Source: DAITQM01 sp036832975
Lineage (GTDB): Bacteria; Pseudomonadota; Gammaproteobacteria; Xanthomonadales; Wenzhouxiangellaceae
Length of the DNA stretch: 64,000 bases
Assembly: GCA_036832975.1 (NCBI GenBank)
Contig: DAITQM010000001.1
Coordinates: 155,634-219,633 of the forward strand
Direction: 5' to 3'
Under the pieces are notes generated by a model that saw only the letters and a list, made by a program, of their open reading frames with translations, was not told the DNA's origin and searched no databases. The position numbers and the translations under genes were made by a program. Shown one piece after another: positions 28,962 through 38,047 of this stretch; within the stretch, counting starts at the first letter, position 1, and each line of letters begins with the position of its first letter.

Positions 28962-29648
28962 TCAGCCGGACACCAGCCCCCGCTCACGCATCACCGACCA
29001 CGCTATCGCCGCCACCGCCTCCGGCGACTGGCCGGTCGAATCGATCTGCACCGCGCCGGCGGCGGGGATGAGAGGCGAAAGCGGTCGCTCGCGATCACGA
29101 CGGTCGCGTGATTCGATGTCCCGCAAAAGATTGGAAATTTTAACATTTTCGCCTCTCCCGAGCAACTGCCGGTGCCGGCGCCGGGCGCGCTCGGCGGCGC
29201 TGGCGGTCAGAAAAAACTTGACCGCCGCCGCGGGGAAGACGACGGTGCCCATGTCCCGGCCGTCGGCGATCAAGCCCGGCGGACGGCGGTAAGCGCGCTG
29301 TAAGGCCAGCAAGGCCCGGCGGACCGTGGGTCGGGCGGCCGCTTCGGAAGCCAACCGCCCCGCCCGCTCCGAGCGCAGTTCGGCCAGCATCCCGCCGCCG
29401 TCCGGCAGCGCGGCCGGATCGATTTCAATCCCGTCGCGGCCGGGCCGGAAACGGACGGCCAGCCGCCCGGCCAGTTTGTCGATGGCCTCTTCGTCATCGA
29501 GCGGAATGTCCTCGGCGGCGGCACAAAGACCCAACAGACGATAGAGCGCGCCGCTGTCGAGCAGGTGCCAGCCGGTACGGCGGGCCAGGGTCGCCGACAG
29601 CAACCCCTTGCCGGCGCCGCTCGGGCCGTCGACCGTGACCACCGGCAT
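28962..29648 (-). CDS. cmk: Cytidylate kinase
   Basis: This 228-residue nucleoside monophosphate kinase phosphorylates CMP/dCMP. The P-loop DGPSGAGKGLLSATLA is at the N-terminus, with LDSGALYRLLGL, then IADGRDMGTVVFP and DRRDRERPLSPLIPA near the C-terminus. The ATG at 29646-29648 lies 5 bases after the aroA stop. The longer open frame upstream is a shadow of aroA. Confidence 0.97.
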   Translation of the reverse strand: MPVVTVDGPSGAGKGLLSATLARRTGWHLLDSGALYRLLGLCAAAEDIPLDDEEAIDKLAGRLAVRFRPGRDGIEIDPAALPDGGGMLAELRSERAGRLASEAAARPTVRRALLALQRAYRRPPGLIADGRDMGTVVFPAAAVKFFLTASAAERARRRHRQLLGRGENVKISNLLRDIESRDRRDRERPLSPLIPAAGAVQIDSTGQSPEAVAAIAWSVMRERGLVSG

Positions 29649-29653
29649 GGCGT

Positions 29654-30970
29654 TCACGCTGGCGCCCGCCGCACTTCTATCCGGACGCCGAGGGCGGCGA
29701 TATCGGCGGCGAAAGCGGGATAGGAAGTCGCGATCTGCGCGGCGCCCGTCACCGTGAGCGGTGCGCCGAGGCGGGTGGCGAGCACCGCGAAGCTCATCGC
29801 GCAGCGATGATCGCCGGCGCCGTCGACCACGCCGCCCCGCAACCTGTCGCCTCCCGGCCGGCCGGCGATATCGACCCCGTCCGGGTATTCGGTCAGATCG
29901 ACGCCGAGCGCCGCTAAGCCGCGGCACATGACCGCCAGCCGATCGCTTTCCTTGACCCGCAACTCGGCGGCGCCGCGGATCCGGGTCGTACCTTCGGCCA
30001 GCGCCGCGGCGACCATCAGCACCGGCAACTCGTCGATCGAGCGCACGACGTCGTCATGCTCGATCTCGATCGCCTTGAGTGGCGCGCCGCGGACCACCAG
30101 GTCGGCGCGCGGTTCGGCCCCACCCGGTCGAGGTTCGATCGTGATATCGCCGCCCATCCGCCGCAAAAGATCAATGATGCCGGTGCGGCTCGGGTTGACT
30201 CCTACTTCACGGAGCACGATTTCCGAGCCGGGATTCAGCGTCGCCGCGACGATCATGAAGGCTGCCGACGACAAGTCCGCCGGCACGGCGACCGGCGCGG
30301 CACGCAGCCGTTGCCCGCCCTCGACCGCGACCTGCAAGCCGTCGCGGCGCAATCGGGCGCCAAAATCGGCCAGTAAACGCTCGCTGTGATCGCGGCTCGG
30401 TCCCGGTTCGCGTATCACGGTCAGGCCGGCGGCGTGCAAACCGGCGAGCAGCAGCGCCGATTTGACCTGGGCGCTGGCGACCGGCAGATCGTGGCGGCAC
30501 CCGGTCAACGGCCGGCCGCGGACGGTCACCGGCAGGAAGCGCCCATCGCGGGCGGTGAAATCCGCTCCCATCCGGGCCAGTGGTTCGATCACCCGGTCCA
30601 TCGGCCGCCGGCTCAAGGATTCGTCACCGATGATCGTCGCCGTCACCGGCGACGGGGCCAGCGCGCCGAGCAATAAACGGGCGCCGGTGCCCGAATTGCC
30701 GAGATCGAGCGCCGCCTCCGGTAAGCGCCAGGCGGCCAGGCCCGCGCCCCGGATGACGAGGCGGCCGGCCACCTCGTCCACCCCGGCGCCCAACGCCCGG
30801 CAGGCGGCGAGTGTCGCCCGCGTATCGGCGGCGTCGAGAAAGCCGTGAATTTCGCTCGTCCCCTGCGCCAGCGCCGCGAACAACACCGCGCGGTGCGAGA
30901 TCGACTTGTCGCCCGGCGGCCGCAACTCGCCGCGCAGCGGCCCGGCCCCGGGTTCGAGGTCAAGGTGCAT
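29654..30970 (-). CDS. aroA: 3-phosphoshikimate 1-carboxyvinyltransferase (EPSP synthase)
   Basis: This 438-residue enzyme joins shikimate-3-phosphate and PEP in the sixth step of the shikimate pathway. Family motifs: GDKSISHRAVLFAALAQG, LDLGNSGTGARLLLG (class II-like NSGT), RDHSERLLADFGA and VKESDRLAVMCRGL. In Pseudomonas-like genomes tyrA precedes or is fused to aroA; here only 14 bases separate hisC from aroA and no tyrA is present. Confidence 0.97.
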   Translation of the reverse strand: MHLDLEPGAGPLRGELRPPGDKSISHRAVLFAALAQGTSEIHGFLDAADTRATLAACRALGAGVDEVAGRLVIRGAGLAAWRLPEAALDLGNSGTGARLLLGALAPSPVTATIIGDESLSRRPMDRVIEPLARMGADFTARDGRFLPVTVRGRPLTGCRHDLPVASAQVKSALLLAGLHAAGLTVIREPGPSRDHSERLLADFGARLRRDGLQVAVEGGQRLRAAPVAVPADLSSAAFMIVAATLNPGSEIVLREVGVNPSRTGIIDLLRRMGGDITIEPRPGGAEPRADLVVRGAPLKAIEIEHDDVVRSIDELPVLMVAAALAEGTTRIRGAAELRVKESDRLAVMCRGLAALGVDLTEYPDGVDIAGRPGGDRLRGGVVDGAGDHRCAMSFAVLATRLGAPLTVTGAAQIATSYPAFAADIAALGVRIEVRRAPA

Positions 30971-30984
30971 CGGCCCGCCGTGCC

Positions 30985-32133
30985 TCAGCCGGGATGATTC
31001 ATGAACGGGTCGTCGAGCGCCGCGAGCAGCCGGTCGATTTCGGCCGCGCTACCGACCGTGATCCGCAAGTGGTTGGGCAAACCGTAATTACCGACTCGCC
31101 GGGTGATGACGCCGCGGTGCAGCAGCGCCTGGTACAGCGGTTCCGCCAGGCCGCCGGTATCGACCAACACGAAGTTGCCGGCGGTCGGATAGACCCGGTA
31201 CCCGCGTTTAGGCAAGGCGTCGGCCAGCCGCTCCAGGCCCTCGCGATTGACTTTAAGCGAACGGTCGATAAACGCTGTGTCGGCCAGCGCCGCTTCGGCC
31301 GCGGCCAAGGCGGCACTGTTGACGTTGAACGGCTGGCGGATCCGGTTGATGAGATCGGCGAGCGCCGGATCGGACAGCGCATAGCCGATCCGCAACCCGG
31401 CCAGGCCGTACACCTTGGAAAACGTCCGGGTGACGACCAGGTTCGGGTAACGCCCCAGCCAGCGGGCAGCGTTGGCCGCGCCGGCGCCGTGCAGCGCCTG
31501 GTGGTACTCGAAATAAGCCTCGTCGATCACGACCACAACGTGCCCGGGCAATGCCGCGATGAACGATTCCAATGCCGCCGGCGCCAACCAGGTGCCGGTC
31601 GGGTTGTTCGGGTTGGCGATGAACAGCAACCGGGTGGCCGGCGTGACGGCCGCGGCCAGCGCTTCGAGATCGTGGCCGAGCGGCATCAGCGGGTGGTCGT
31701 CGGCCAGCGCCGGTGCCACCCGGGCGATCCCCCCCGCGGCCTGCACGGCAAGCGGATAGACGGCGAAACAATGGGCCGAATAGACCGCCTCCCGGCCGGG
31801 GTTTAGAAAGGCTTGCGCCAACAGGACGAGCACGTCGTTGGAACCGTTACCGAGCGTGATGCACGCCGGGTCGAGGTTGTGGTGGGCGGCCAGCGCCCGT
31901 TTCAGATGAAAGCCGCCGCCGTCCGGGTAGCGGCCGCAGTCGGCCAGCGCCGCCTGAGCCGCGGCCAAGCCCTTGGGACTCGGGCCGAGCGGATTTTCGT
32001 TCGAAGCGAGCTTGACTGCATCGTCGATGCCCAGTTCGCGTTCGAGTTCGCTGAGCGGTTTGCCCGGCTGGTAGGGGTCGAGCGCGACGATCTCCGGCAC
32101 CGCCAGGGAGCGGGCTGCGAAACGCCCGGTCAC
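30985..32133 (-). CDS. hisC: Histidinol-phosphate / aromatic aminotransferase
   Basis: This 382-residue fold-type I PLP enzyme has FIANPNNPTGTWL, VVIDEAYFEY and the PLP-lysine segment TRTFSKVYGLAGLRIGYAL. HisC converts imidazole acetol phosphate to histidinol phosphate. In this serC-pheA-hisC-aroA context it is often the HisC2-type that also transaminates prephenate or phenylpyruvate. Its start overlaps the pheA stop by four bases. The precise substrate cannot be read from sequence. Confidence 0.94.
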   Translation of the reverse strand: MTGRFAARSLAVPEIVALDPYQPGKPLSELERELGIDDAVKLASNENPLGPSPKGLAAAQAALADCGRYPDGGGFHLKRALAAHHNLDPACITLGNGSNDVLVLLAQAFLNPGREAVYSAHCFAVYPLAVQAAGGIARVAPALADDHPLMPLGHDLEALAAAVTPATRLLFIANPNNPTGTWLAPAALESFIAALPGHVVVVIDEAYFEYHQALHGAGAANAARWLGRYPNLVVTRTFSKVYGLAGLRIGYALSDPALADLINRIRQPFNVNSAALAAAEAALADTAFIDRSLKVNREGLERLADALPKRGYRVYPTAGNFVLVDTGGLAEPLYQALLHRGVITRRVGNYGLPNHLRITVGSAAEIDRLLAALDDPFMNHPG

Positions 32134-33287
32134 TGGCCGCTGCCCGGCAACACGGCGCGGGGATACGTGCCGAGCACGGTCACCAACCGGGTCACCGCCC
32201 GCAACCGGTCGAGCGCGTTTTTTAGCGGCTCCTCGTCGGCATGTCCATCAACGTCGATAAAAAAAACATAATCCCATTTGCCGCGCCGCGACGGCCGCGA
32301 TTCGATGCGCGACATGTTGACCCCCTGCTCGGCGAGCGGCGCGAGCATCCGGTACAACGCCCCCGGGCCGTCGAGTCCGGCGAGCAACAACGTCGTCTTG
32401 TCGTCGCCACTCGGCGGAAACAGCCGGCTGCCGAGCACGAAAAAGCGCGTCGAATTGTCGGGGTGGTCCTCGATTTCACCGAACAGCACCGGCAAACCGT
32501 AAACCTCGGCGGCGTTCAGGCCGGCGATCGCCGCCGCATCCGGGGCGTGGCGGGCGCGCCGGGCGGCCTCGGCATTGCTGCTGACCGCGATCGTTTCGAT
32601 GCCCGGCAGGTGCCGGCGCAGCCACATCCGGCACTGGGCGAAACTTTGCGGATGCGAATAAACCCGCTCGATTTCGCCCAGGCCGGGCGCCAGTGTCAAC
32701 AGGTTCTGGTGGACCCGCAACTCGACTTCGGCACAGATCTTGAGCGGCGAATCGAGCAGCAGATCGAGAGTGTGCGTCACCATGCCCTGTGCCGAGTTTT
32801 CGATCGGTACGACACCGAAATCGGCTTCGCGGGCCTGCACTTGCTGGAAGACGTCCTCGATCGAGGCCTGCGCCACAGCACGCACGGCGTGGCCGAAATG
32901 TTCGCTGACCGCTTGTTGTGTAAAAGTGCCTTCGGGCCCGAGATAAGCGACGCTGAGCGGCTCTTGTTGCGCCAGGCAGGAGGCCATGATTTCGCGAAAC
33001 AGGCGAACCATCTCGCGGTCGCTGAGCGGCCCCTGGTTGCGCGCCACGACGCCGCGCAAGACCTGCGCTTCGCGTTCCGGGCGGTAATAATCGGCCGTCC
33101 CGCGGGCGGCGCTTTCCTCAGCCACGGCCGCGTCGTCCGCCTCGGCGCCGTGCTTGGCATCGCCGACGGCGCGGGCCAATGTCGCGCGCTCGTTGATCAA
33201 ACGCTGGATCTCGCTGTCCAGTGCATCGATCCGTTGACGCAAGTCGAGCAGCGCCGGTGCAGGTTCAGCCTTTTTGGGTCGGGTCAT
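32130..33287 (-). CDS. pheA: Bifunctional chorismate mutase / prephenate dehydratase
   Basis: This 385-residue P-protein has an N-terminal AroQ chorismate mutase (LRQRIDALDSEIQRLINER), a prephenate dehydratase domain (YLGPEGTFTQQAV; NSTRFFVLG) and a C-terminal ACT domain with the Phe-binding ESRPSR motif, so feedback inhibition by phenylalanine is expected. It makes phenylpyruvate for phenylalanine synthesis. The ATG at 33285-33287 is family-consistent; the upstream open frame is a shadow. It follows serC by 20 bases. Confidence 0.96.
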   Translation of the reverse strand: MTRPKKAEPAPALLDLRQRIDALDSEIQRLINERATLARAVGDAKHGAEADDAAVAEESAARGTADYYRPEREAQVLRGVVARNQGPLSDREMVRLFREIMASCLAQQEPLSVAYLGPEGTFTQQAVSEHFGHAVRAVAQASIEDVFQQVQAREADFGVVPIENSAQGMVTHTLDLLLDSPLKICAEVELRVHQNLLTLAPGLGEIERVYSHPQSFAQCRMWLRRHLPGIETIAVSSNAEAARRARHAPDAAAIAGLNAAEVYGLPVLFGEIEDHPDNSTRFFVLGSRLFPPSGDDKTTLLLAGLDGPGALYRMLAPLAEQGVNMSRIESRPSRRGKWDYVFFIDVDGHADEEPLKNALDRLRAVTRLVTVLGTYPRAVLPGSGQ

Positions 33288-33307
33288 CGCGGGCGGGTCG
33301 GACGGGC

Positions 33308-34378
33308 TCAGCCATAACGGCGGCGGAATTCGGCCATCAATTCTAGCAGAGCAGCGAGCGCCTCCCCGCCGACCGCGTTGTACAAACTGGCTCGCAAACC
33401 GCCGGTCGCCCGGTGCCCGGCCAGTCCGACCAGGCCGGCTTCCTCGGCCGCCGCGAGGAACACGGGTTCGAGCCGGCGATCGTGAATGAAAAACGGCACG
33501 TTCATCCATGAGCGGTCGGCTACCGCCACGCGGTTTTGATAAAACTCATCCGCGTCGATCAGCGCATAGAGCGCCTCGGACTTGCACCGATTGTTCTCAC
33601 CGACCGCTGCCAGGCCGCCCTGCGCGCTGAGCCAAGCCAGAACGAGCTGCGCGGTGACGATCGCCAGCACCGGCGGCGTATTGACCAGCGAGTTCGCCGC
33701 CGCTTGGGCGCGATAACTGAACACTGGCGGCAGATCGCGCCGGCAGCGGTCGAGCAATCGTTCGTGGATCAGGACCAATGTCACGCCGGCGATGCCGAGA
33801 TTTTTCTGCGCCCCGGCGTAAAGCAGGTCGAAATCGCCGATCACCGGCGGCCGGGAAAGAATGTCAGACGAGGCATCGACCACCAGCGGCCCGGCTGCCG
33901 CCGGTGGCGGGTGGTGAAACTGCACGCCGTCGATCGTCTCATTGCTGGTGATATGGCGGTAGCCGGTGTCCGGCGCGGGATGCCATTCGGCCGGCGGCGG
34001 TATCCGGCGGTAATCCGGTCCGCCGTCACAACCGATCGCGGGCCGGCCGTGAAAAGCGGCGATCTCGCAAGCTTTCTTCGCCCAGTGCCCGGTCAGCGCA
34101 TAACTCCCGGCGACACCGAGATTCATCGGCAACAGGCTGAACTGGGCCGTCGCGCCACCGGCCATCCACAAGACGTGGTACTCGTCGCCCAATTCCAAAA
34201 GCTGCCGCAAGTCGGCGGCGGCACGTTCCAGCACCGCGGCAAACGCCGCGCCGCGGTGGCTGAGTTCGAACACCGCCGGACGACCCGCCCGGGCATCCAA
34301 AATCGCCTCGCGCAATTGTTGGCGCACCACCGATGGCAACGCCGAAGGCCCGGCCGAAAAGTTATAGACCGTCATCAA
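33308..34378 (-). CDS. serC: Phosphoserine aminotransferase
   Basis: This 356-residue PLP enzyme makes phosphoserine from 3-phosphohydroxypyruvate and also serves pyridoxine synthesis. YNFSAGPSALP at the N-terminus, WMAGGATAQFSLLPMNL, and the PLP-lysine segment YAGAQKNLGIAGVTLVLI are typical. It is the first gene of the long minus-strand aromatic and rpsA run. The start may be either of two adjacent ATG codons. Confidence 0.96.
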   Translation of the reverse strand: MMTVYNFSAGPSALPSVVRQQLREAILDARAGRPAVFELSHRGAAFAAVLERAAADLRQLLELGDEYHVLWMAGGATAQFSLLPMNLGVAGSYALTGHWAKKACEIAAFHGRPAIGCDGGPDYRRIPPPAEWHPAPDTGYRHITSNETIDGVQFHHPPPAAAGPLVVDASSDILSRPPVIGDFDLLYAGAQKNLGIAGVTLVLIHERLLDRCRRDLPPVFSYRAQAAANSLVNTPPVLAIVTAQLVLAWLSAQGGLAAVGENNRCKSEALYALIDADEFYQNRVAVADRSWMNVPFFIHDRRLEPVFLAAAEEAGLVGLAGHRATGGLRASLYNAVGGEALAALLELMAEFRRRYG

Positions 34379-34399
34379 AGTGGCTCGTCTTTTGTCGCC

Positions 34400-34600
34400 C
34401 GCCCCCGCCAGCGGGAGGGTTCATGCCCCCATCCTAACCTTCCCCCGGCAGCGGGGGGGACGAGACGCTGATTGCCGCCAGCGAGGGAGGACTTCTTTAT
34501 TCACCCTCCCCCGCTTGCGGGGGAGGGCCGGGGAGGGGGAAAGTCGACTTCGACGATCATGCCCCCATCTTAACCTTCCCTCGGCAGCGGGGGAAGGTGC
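34400..34600. repeat. Intergenic repeat cluster with C/G-run hairpins
   Basis: Two near-identical units begin with TCATGCCCCCATC and run on through TAACCTTCCC, one at 34420-34457 and one at 34557-34592. Between them lies a CCCTCCCCCGC/GCGGGGGAGGG palindrome at 34503-34528. The block fills the gap between the divergent serC and threonine-exporter genes. It looks like dispersed REP-type elements; no coding sequence is supported here. Confidence 0.8.
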
Positions 34601-34694
34601 AGATTGAATGTCGGTATCGTACCGTCGCGACCACCGTCGTTCGGCGTTATGATGCCGGGCCGTAAACCTGCCGTCCAGCGGGGCCAGAGCCACG

Positions 34695-35957
34695 ATGCCC
34701 ATATTGCGCAATCCGATCCCCGGCCAGAGCCCGCCGTCGCAACCGCCGCTGCCGGCCGGCAGCGATCATTACGCCGCGCCGTTGCTGCAACTCGGCCGCG
34801 CCCTGCTCGCCCTCGGTATGCCGGCACACCGAGTCGAAGGCGCGCTCGGTGTGATGGCCGCGCGGCTGGGCCTGAGTGCGCAATTTTATTCAACTCCGAC
34901 GGCGCTGTTCATTGCCCTCGGCGAGGGTCGAGAACAACACACCTACCTGGCCCGTGTCGCGCCCGGCGGCGCCGATCTCGGCAAGATCGCCGAGATCACC
35001 GAAATCATGGAACAACTCGCCGACCGCCGGCTGGAACCGGAACAGGCGACGCGCCGGGTGCAAGAGATTTACCTTAGCCCGCCGCGTTACGGCCGACTGG
35101 CGACCTTTATCGGCTTTCCGCTGGTCGCCGTTCCGGCGACCGTGCTACTCGGCGGCCACCTCAAGGAAATCGTGCTCGGCACCGTACTCAGCGCCGTGGT
35201 CGGGTTGCTGGCGATCGGCACCGCGGGGCGGGCTGCGGAACGCATTTTCATCCCGCTCAGCGCCATGCTGGTCGCCCTGGGCGCTGGATGGGGCGCCGTA
35301 CTCGCCGGCGATATCGCCTTCGCCCCAGCCCTGCTCGGCGGTCTGATCGTGCTGCTTCCCGGCCTCGATATCACGACCGCGACGCGCGAACTGGCGACCG
35401 GACACCTGGTCTCCGGCGGCGCCCGGCTTGCCGGGGCCGGATTGGTGCTGCTGATGCTCGTTTTCGGGCTGGCCCTCGGCAAAGCTCTGGCATCCTGGAT
35501 CGCCGGTCCACCGCCGGTAGTCTCCCCGCCGGCGGTGCCGTGGTGGATCCTGCCGCCTTTGATCCTGCTCGCCGCCAGTGGTTTTTTGCTGCTCTTCCGG
35601 ATTCGCCGCCGGCAATGGGTCTGGGTGGCGATATCGTGCCTCGTCGCCTGGTCGAGCGCCCTCGTCACCGGCGATATTCTCGGCCGGCCGCTCGGCGCCT
35701 TCAGCGGCGCCCTGCTCGTCGGCCTGGCCGGCAACGCCTACGCCAACCGCAGCGGTCAGCCGAGCAGCATCCTGCACATCCCCGGCTTAATGCTGCTGGT
35801 GCCGGGCAGCATCGGCCTGCGCGGCATGGCGGCGTTGCTCGATGCCGACGTGGCGAGCGGCGTCGAAGGCGTGTTCTTCGCTCTTTTGACCGCCGTCGCG
35901 ATGACCACCGGCCTGTTGCTCGCCAGCGTCCTGCTGCCGCCGCGCCAGGAGTTGTGA
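34695..35957 (+). CDS. Threonine/serine exporter family (ThrE / YjjP-YjjB fusion)
   Basis: This 420-residue membrane protein joins an N-terminal DUF1212-like domain (LLQLGRALLALGMPAHRVE; QFYSTPTALFIAL; ILLPGLDITTATRELATG in its later part) to about ten helices, as in ThrE of Corynebacterium. The C-terminal part has the ThrE_2/YjjB helices (ILHIPGLMLLVPGSIGLRG). It would export threonine or serine, but small acids are also possible in this family. It is alone on the plus strand. Confidence 0.88.
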   Translation: MPILRNPIPGQSPPSQPPLPAGSDHYAAPLLQLGRALLALGMPAHRVEGALGVMAARLGLSAQFYSTPTALFIALGEGREQHTYLARVAPGGADLGKIAEITEIMEQLADRRLEPEQATRRVQEIYLSPPRYGRLATFIGFPLVAVPATVLLGGHLKEIVLGTVLSAVVGLLAIGTAGRAAERIFIPLSAMLVALGAGWGAVLAGDIAFAPALLGGLIVLLPGLDITTATRELATGHLVSGGARLAGAGLVLLMLVFGLALGKALASWIAGPPPVVSPPAVPWWILPPLILLAASGFLLLFRIRRRQWVWVAISCLVAWSSALVTGDILGRPLGAFSGALLVGLAGNAYANRSGQPSSILHIPGLMLLVPGSIGLRGMAALLDADVASGVEGVFFALLTAVAMTTGLLLASVLLPPRQEL

Positions 35958-35981
35958 CGCATCCAGCGGCGCCACCCAGCC

Positions 35982-36677
35982 TCAGATCTGGAGGGTGTTT
36001 TCCAACCGGTAACCGTACTGATACACCGATTGCAGGCGCCAACCGTTTTCAGGGTGCAGATCGAGCTTTTGCCGGATGCGGCTGACATGGGTATCGACGG
36101 TGCGCGTTTTCAGTTCGGCGCTCGAGCCCCAGACCTGGCGTAGCAGGGTGACGCGCGGCAGAATCTCGCCCAAATGTTCGAAAAAATACAATGCCAGATC
36201 GTACTCCCGGGCAGTCAGCGGCACCTCATGGCCGCCCACCTCACAGCACCGCATGCGGCGCACAAAACGGATGCCGCCGGCGTTCAGATCATCGTCGGCC
36301 GGCGCATCGATTCCGCTGCGCCGGGCCAGCGTTTTGACGCGGGCCAGAAACACTGCCTTGGATAGAGGCTTGACCAGATAATCGTCGGCGCCGGCGGTCA
36401 AGGCGCGGACCACCGATTCTTCCTCGTCGCGGCCGGTGATGAAAATAACCGGCAGCGTCCAGCCGAGCTGATGGCGGATCCAGTCGAGAACGGCCATGCC
36501 GTCCATATCCGGCACGTTCCAGTCGAGGAGCACCATATCGAGGTGATCGGACTTCAATGCCCGGACGATTTCTGCGCCGAGCGCGAAGCACTTCACCTCG
36601 CAAGCCACCCCTTCCAACCAGCGGCTCAGTAGGTAGGCCTGGTCCTCTTCGTCTTCGAGTATCGCGATGCGCATCAT
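35982..36677 (-). CDS. OmpR-family response regulator, orphan
   Basis: This protein of about 231 residues has an N-terminal receiver domain (acidic LEDEEDQ, phosphoacceptor Asp in VLLDWN, Thr in FITGRD and Lys in YLVKPLS) and a C-terminal winged-helix DNA-binding domain (LTAREYDLALYFFEHLG; TRTVDTHVSRIRQKL). No sensor kinase is encoded nearby, so its input and targets are unknown. Two or three tandem start codons (GTG 36681-36683, ATG 36675-36677, ATG 36672-36674) are all possible. Confidence 0.9.
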   Translation of the reverse strand: MMRIAILEDEEDQAYLLSRWLEGVACEVKCFALGAEIVRALKSDHLDMVLLDWNVPDMDGMAVLDWIRHQLGWTLPVIFITGRDEEESVVRALTAGADDYLVKPLSKAVFLARVKTLARRSGIDAPADDDLNAGGIRFVRRMRCCEVGGHEVPLTAREYDLALYFFEHLGEILPRVTLLRQVWGSSAELKTRTVDTHVSRIRQKLDLHPENGWRLQSVYQYGYRLENTLQI

Positions 36678-36824
36678 CGTCACCGGATCCGTTCCGTCCG
36701 TCGCGCGTAACGGAGAACATCATAACGCGGGCGCCCCCCGGAGTGAAAAGCGCCGGCCGCGGATATTGACCTCGCGAACAAATCAGCCGATGATGCGCGC
36801 AGTTTCATCACCGGCGCCGCCTGA

Positions 36825-37100
36825 ATGTCCAGCATCGAGATCAGCCGCAGCCACCGTTTAGGGAAACAAAAAGCCCGTACCGCCGCCGACCGCCTGGTCG
36901 GCGAGCTGGCGGCCGAATTCGAAGTCGATTACGCCTGGCAGGGCGATCACCTGCACTTCGAGCGCCCCGGCGTCAGCGGCACCATCGAAGTCGGCGCCAA
37001 TGCCATCCACATCCACGTCGATCTCGGCTTGTTCCTGTTCGCCCTCAAAAGCCCGATCGAAAACGAAATCCATCGCTACCTCAACCAACATTTCGCCTGA
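36825..37100 (+). CDS. Polyhydroxyalkanoic acid system family protein
   Basis: This 91-residue protein matches the small family annotated as polyhydroxyalkanoic acid system proteins: MSSIEISRSHRLG at the start, a central EFEVDYAWQGDHLHFER, then IHIHVDLGLFLFALKSPIE. The family name comes from genomic links with PHA granule genes; the biochemical role is unknown. No other PHA gene is in the window. Confidence 0.8.
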   Translation: MSSIEISRSHRLGKQKARTAADRLVGELAAEFEVDYAWQGDHLHFERPGVSGTIEVGANAIHIHVDLGLFLFALKSPIENEIHRYLNQHFA

Positions 37101-37255
37101 ACCCGAAGCCGGACGGCGGGACCGGTTCCAGAACCCGCGAGCGAAGCCCAGGTAACGGACGTTTGGACTTGCTGCGCTGGCGGGCGGGGCGTATGATGCC
37201 GGTCAGCACTTTTCCCCGGACCGTCCCTGGCAACAGCCTATTGGGGTGACCAGGC

Positions 37256-38047
37256 TTGAGCGAGACGACCGTGAAATCCGAACCGGCGCCGGCGGCCCCG
37301 AGCTGGCCTGGCGAGATGAACCTCCGGCGCACCGGGTGGCGCCTGCTGCGGCGGATGTTGATTTATCATCTGACGCTGGGGTCATTGCTGGTGGCGCTCG
37401 CCGCGATATTTCCCTCGTTTACCGACATGCTGCCGATCGGCGGGGTCAGCGACCTCGCGGCCGGCGGTGAGATCAGCATCGATACCGGACGCGCTCTATC
37501 GCCACCGGTCGGCGGCGAGATCATCGGCAACGTCCTCCAGGCCGGCGAAAACCTCGACCGACTCGGGTATGCGCGCCAGTTGCTGATCACGCTGCTCGGC
37601 GTCTGGCTGCTGGTGCTGCCCGTCTCCTGGGTCAACAAAAGCATTCACCGCGCCTCTGCTCACGACCACTCGCTGGATGAAACCACACTGATCCTGCCGG
37701 GCGTGGTCGCGGCCATCGTGCTGATCGTGCAGCACAGCCTGGCCTTGGCCTTCAGCCTGGCCGGCATCGTCGCCGGTGTACAGTTCCGTCGGGCGCTACA
37801 AGATACGTTCGACGCGTTGTTCATTCTGGTTGCCATCGGCACCGGCATTGCGGCCGGCGTCAAGGCACTGGAAGTGGCCGCCGTACTCACGGTGTTCTTC
37901 AGCTACACCACTTTATATGTCTGCTGTTTCGGCGACGGGCTGGAAACCGATTTCGCCGCCCGCCACAAAGCCCTGAAGAAACAGCAAAAAACGATGTCTA
38001 AACAACATCAGAAAATATCCGATTCAGAGCGGCGCCCTAAACAGTGA
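37256..38047 (+). CDS. DUF4956 membrane protein
   Basis: This 263-residue protein has about four membrane helices and the DUF4956 core, LALAFSLAGIVAGVQFRRAL followed by FILVAIGTGIAAGVKALEVA. The start is probably TTG at 37256, because GGGGTGA lies 6 bases upstream and no ATG is near; an ATG at 37316 is the alternative. The next gene, a CotH-like protein, overlaps its stop (GTGA). DUF4956, CotH-like and polyphosphate-polymerase (VTC) genes occur together in other bacteria; no VTC gene is present here. Confidence 0.82.
   Translation: MSETTVKSEPAPAAPSWPGEMNLRRTGWRLLRRMLIYHLTLGSLLVALAAIFPSFTDMLPIGGVSDLAAGGEISIDTGRALSPPVGGEIIGNVLQAGENLDRLGYARQLLITLLGVWLLVLPVSWVNKSIHRASAHDHSLDETTLILPGVVAAIVLIVQHSLALAFSLAGIVAGVQFRRALQDTFDALFILVAIGTGIAAGVKALEVAAVLTVFFSYTTLYVCCFGDGLETDFAARHKALKKQQKTMSKQHQKISDSERRPKQ

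Noticed and set aside
34400..34600. Possible CRISPR array
   Set aside because: Only two similar units with a palindrome between them; no regular spacers and no cas genes in the window.
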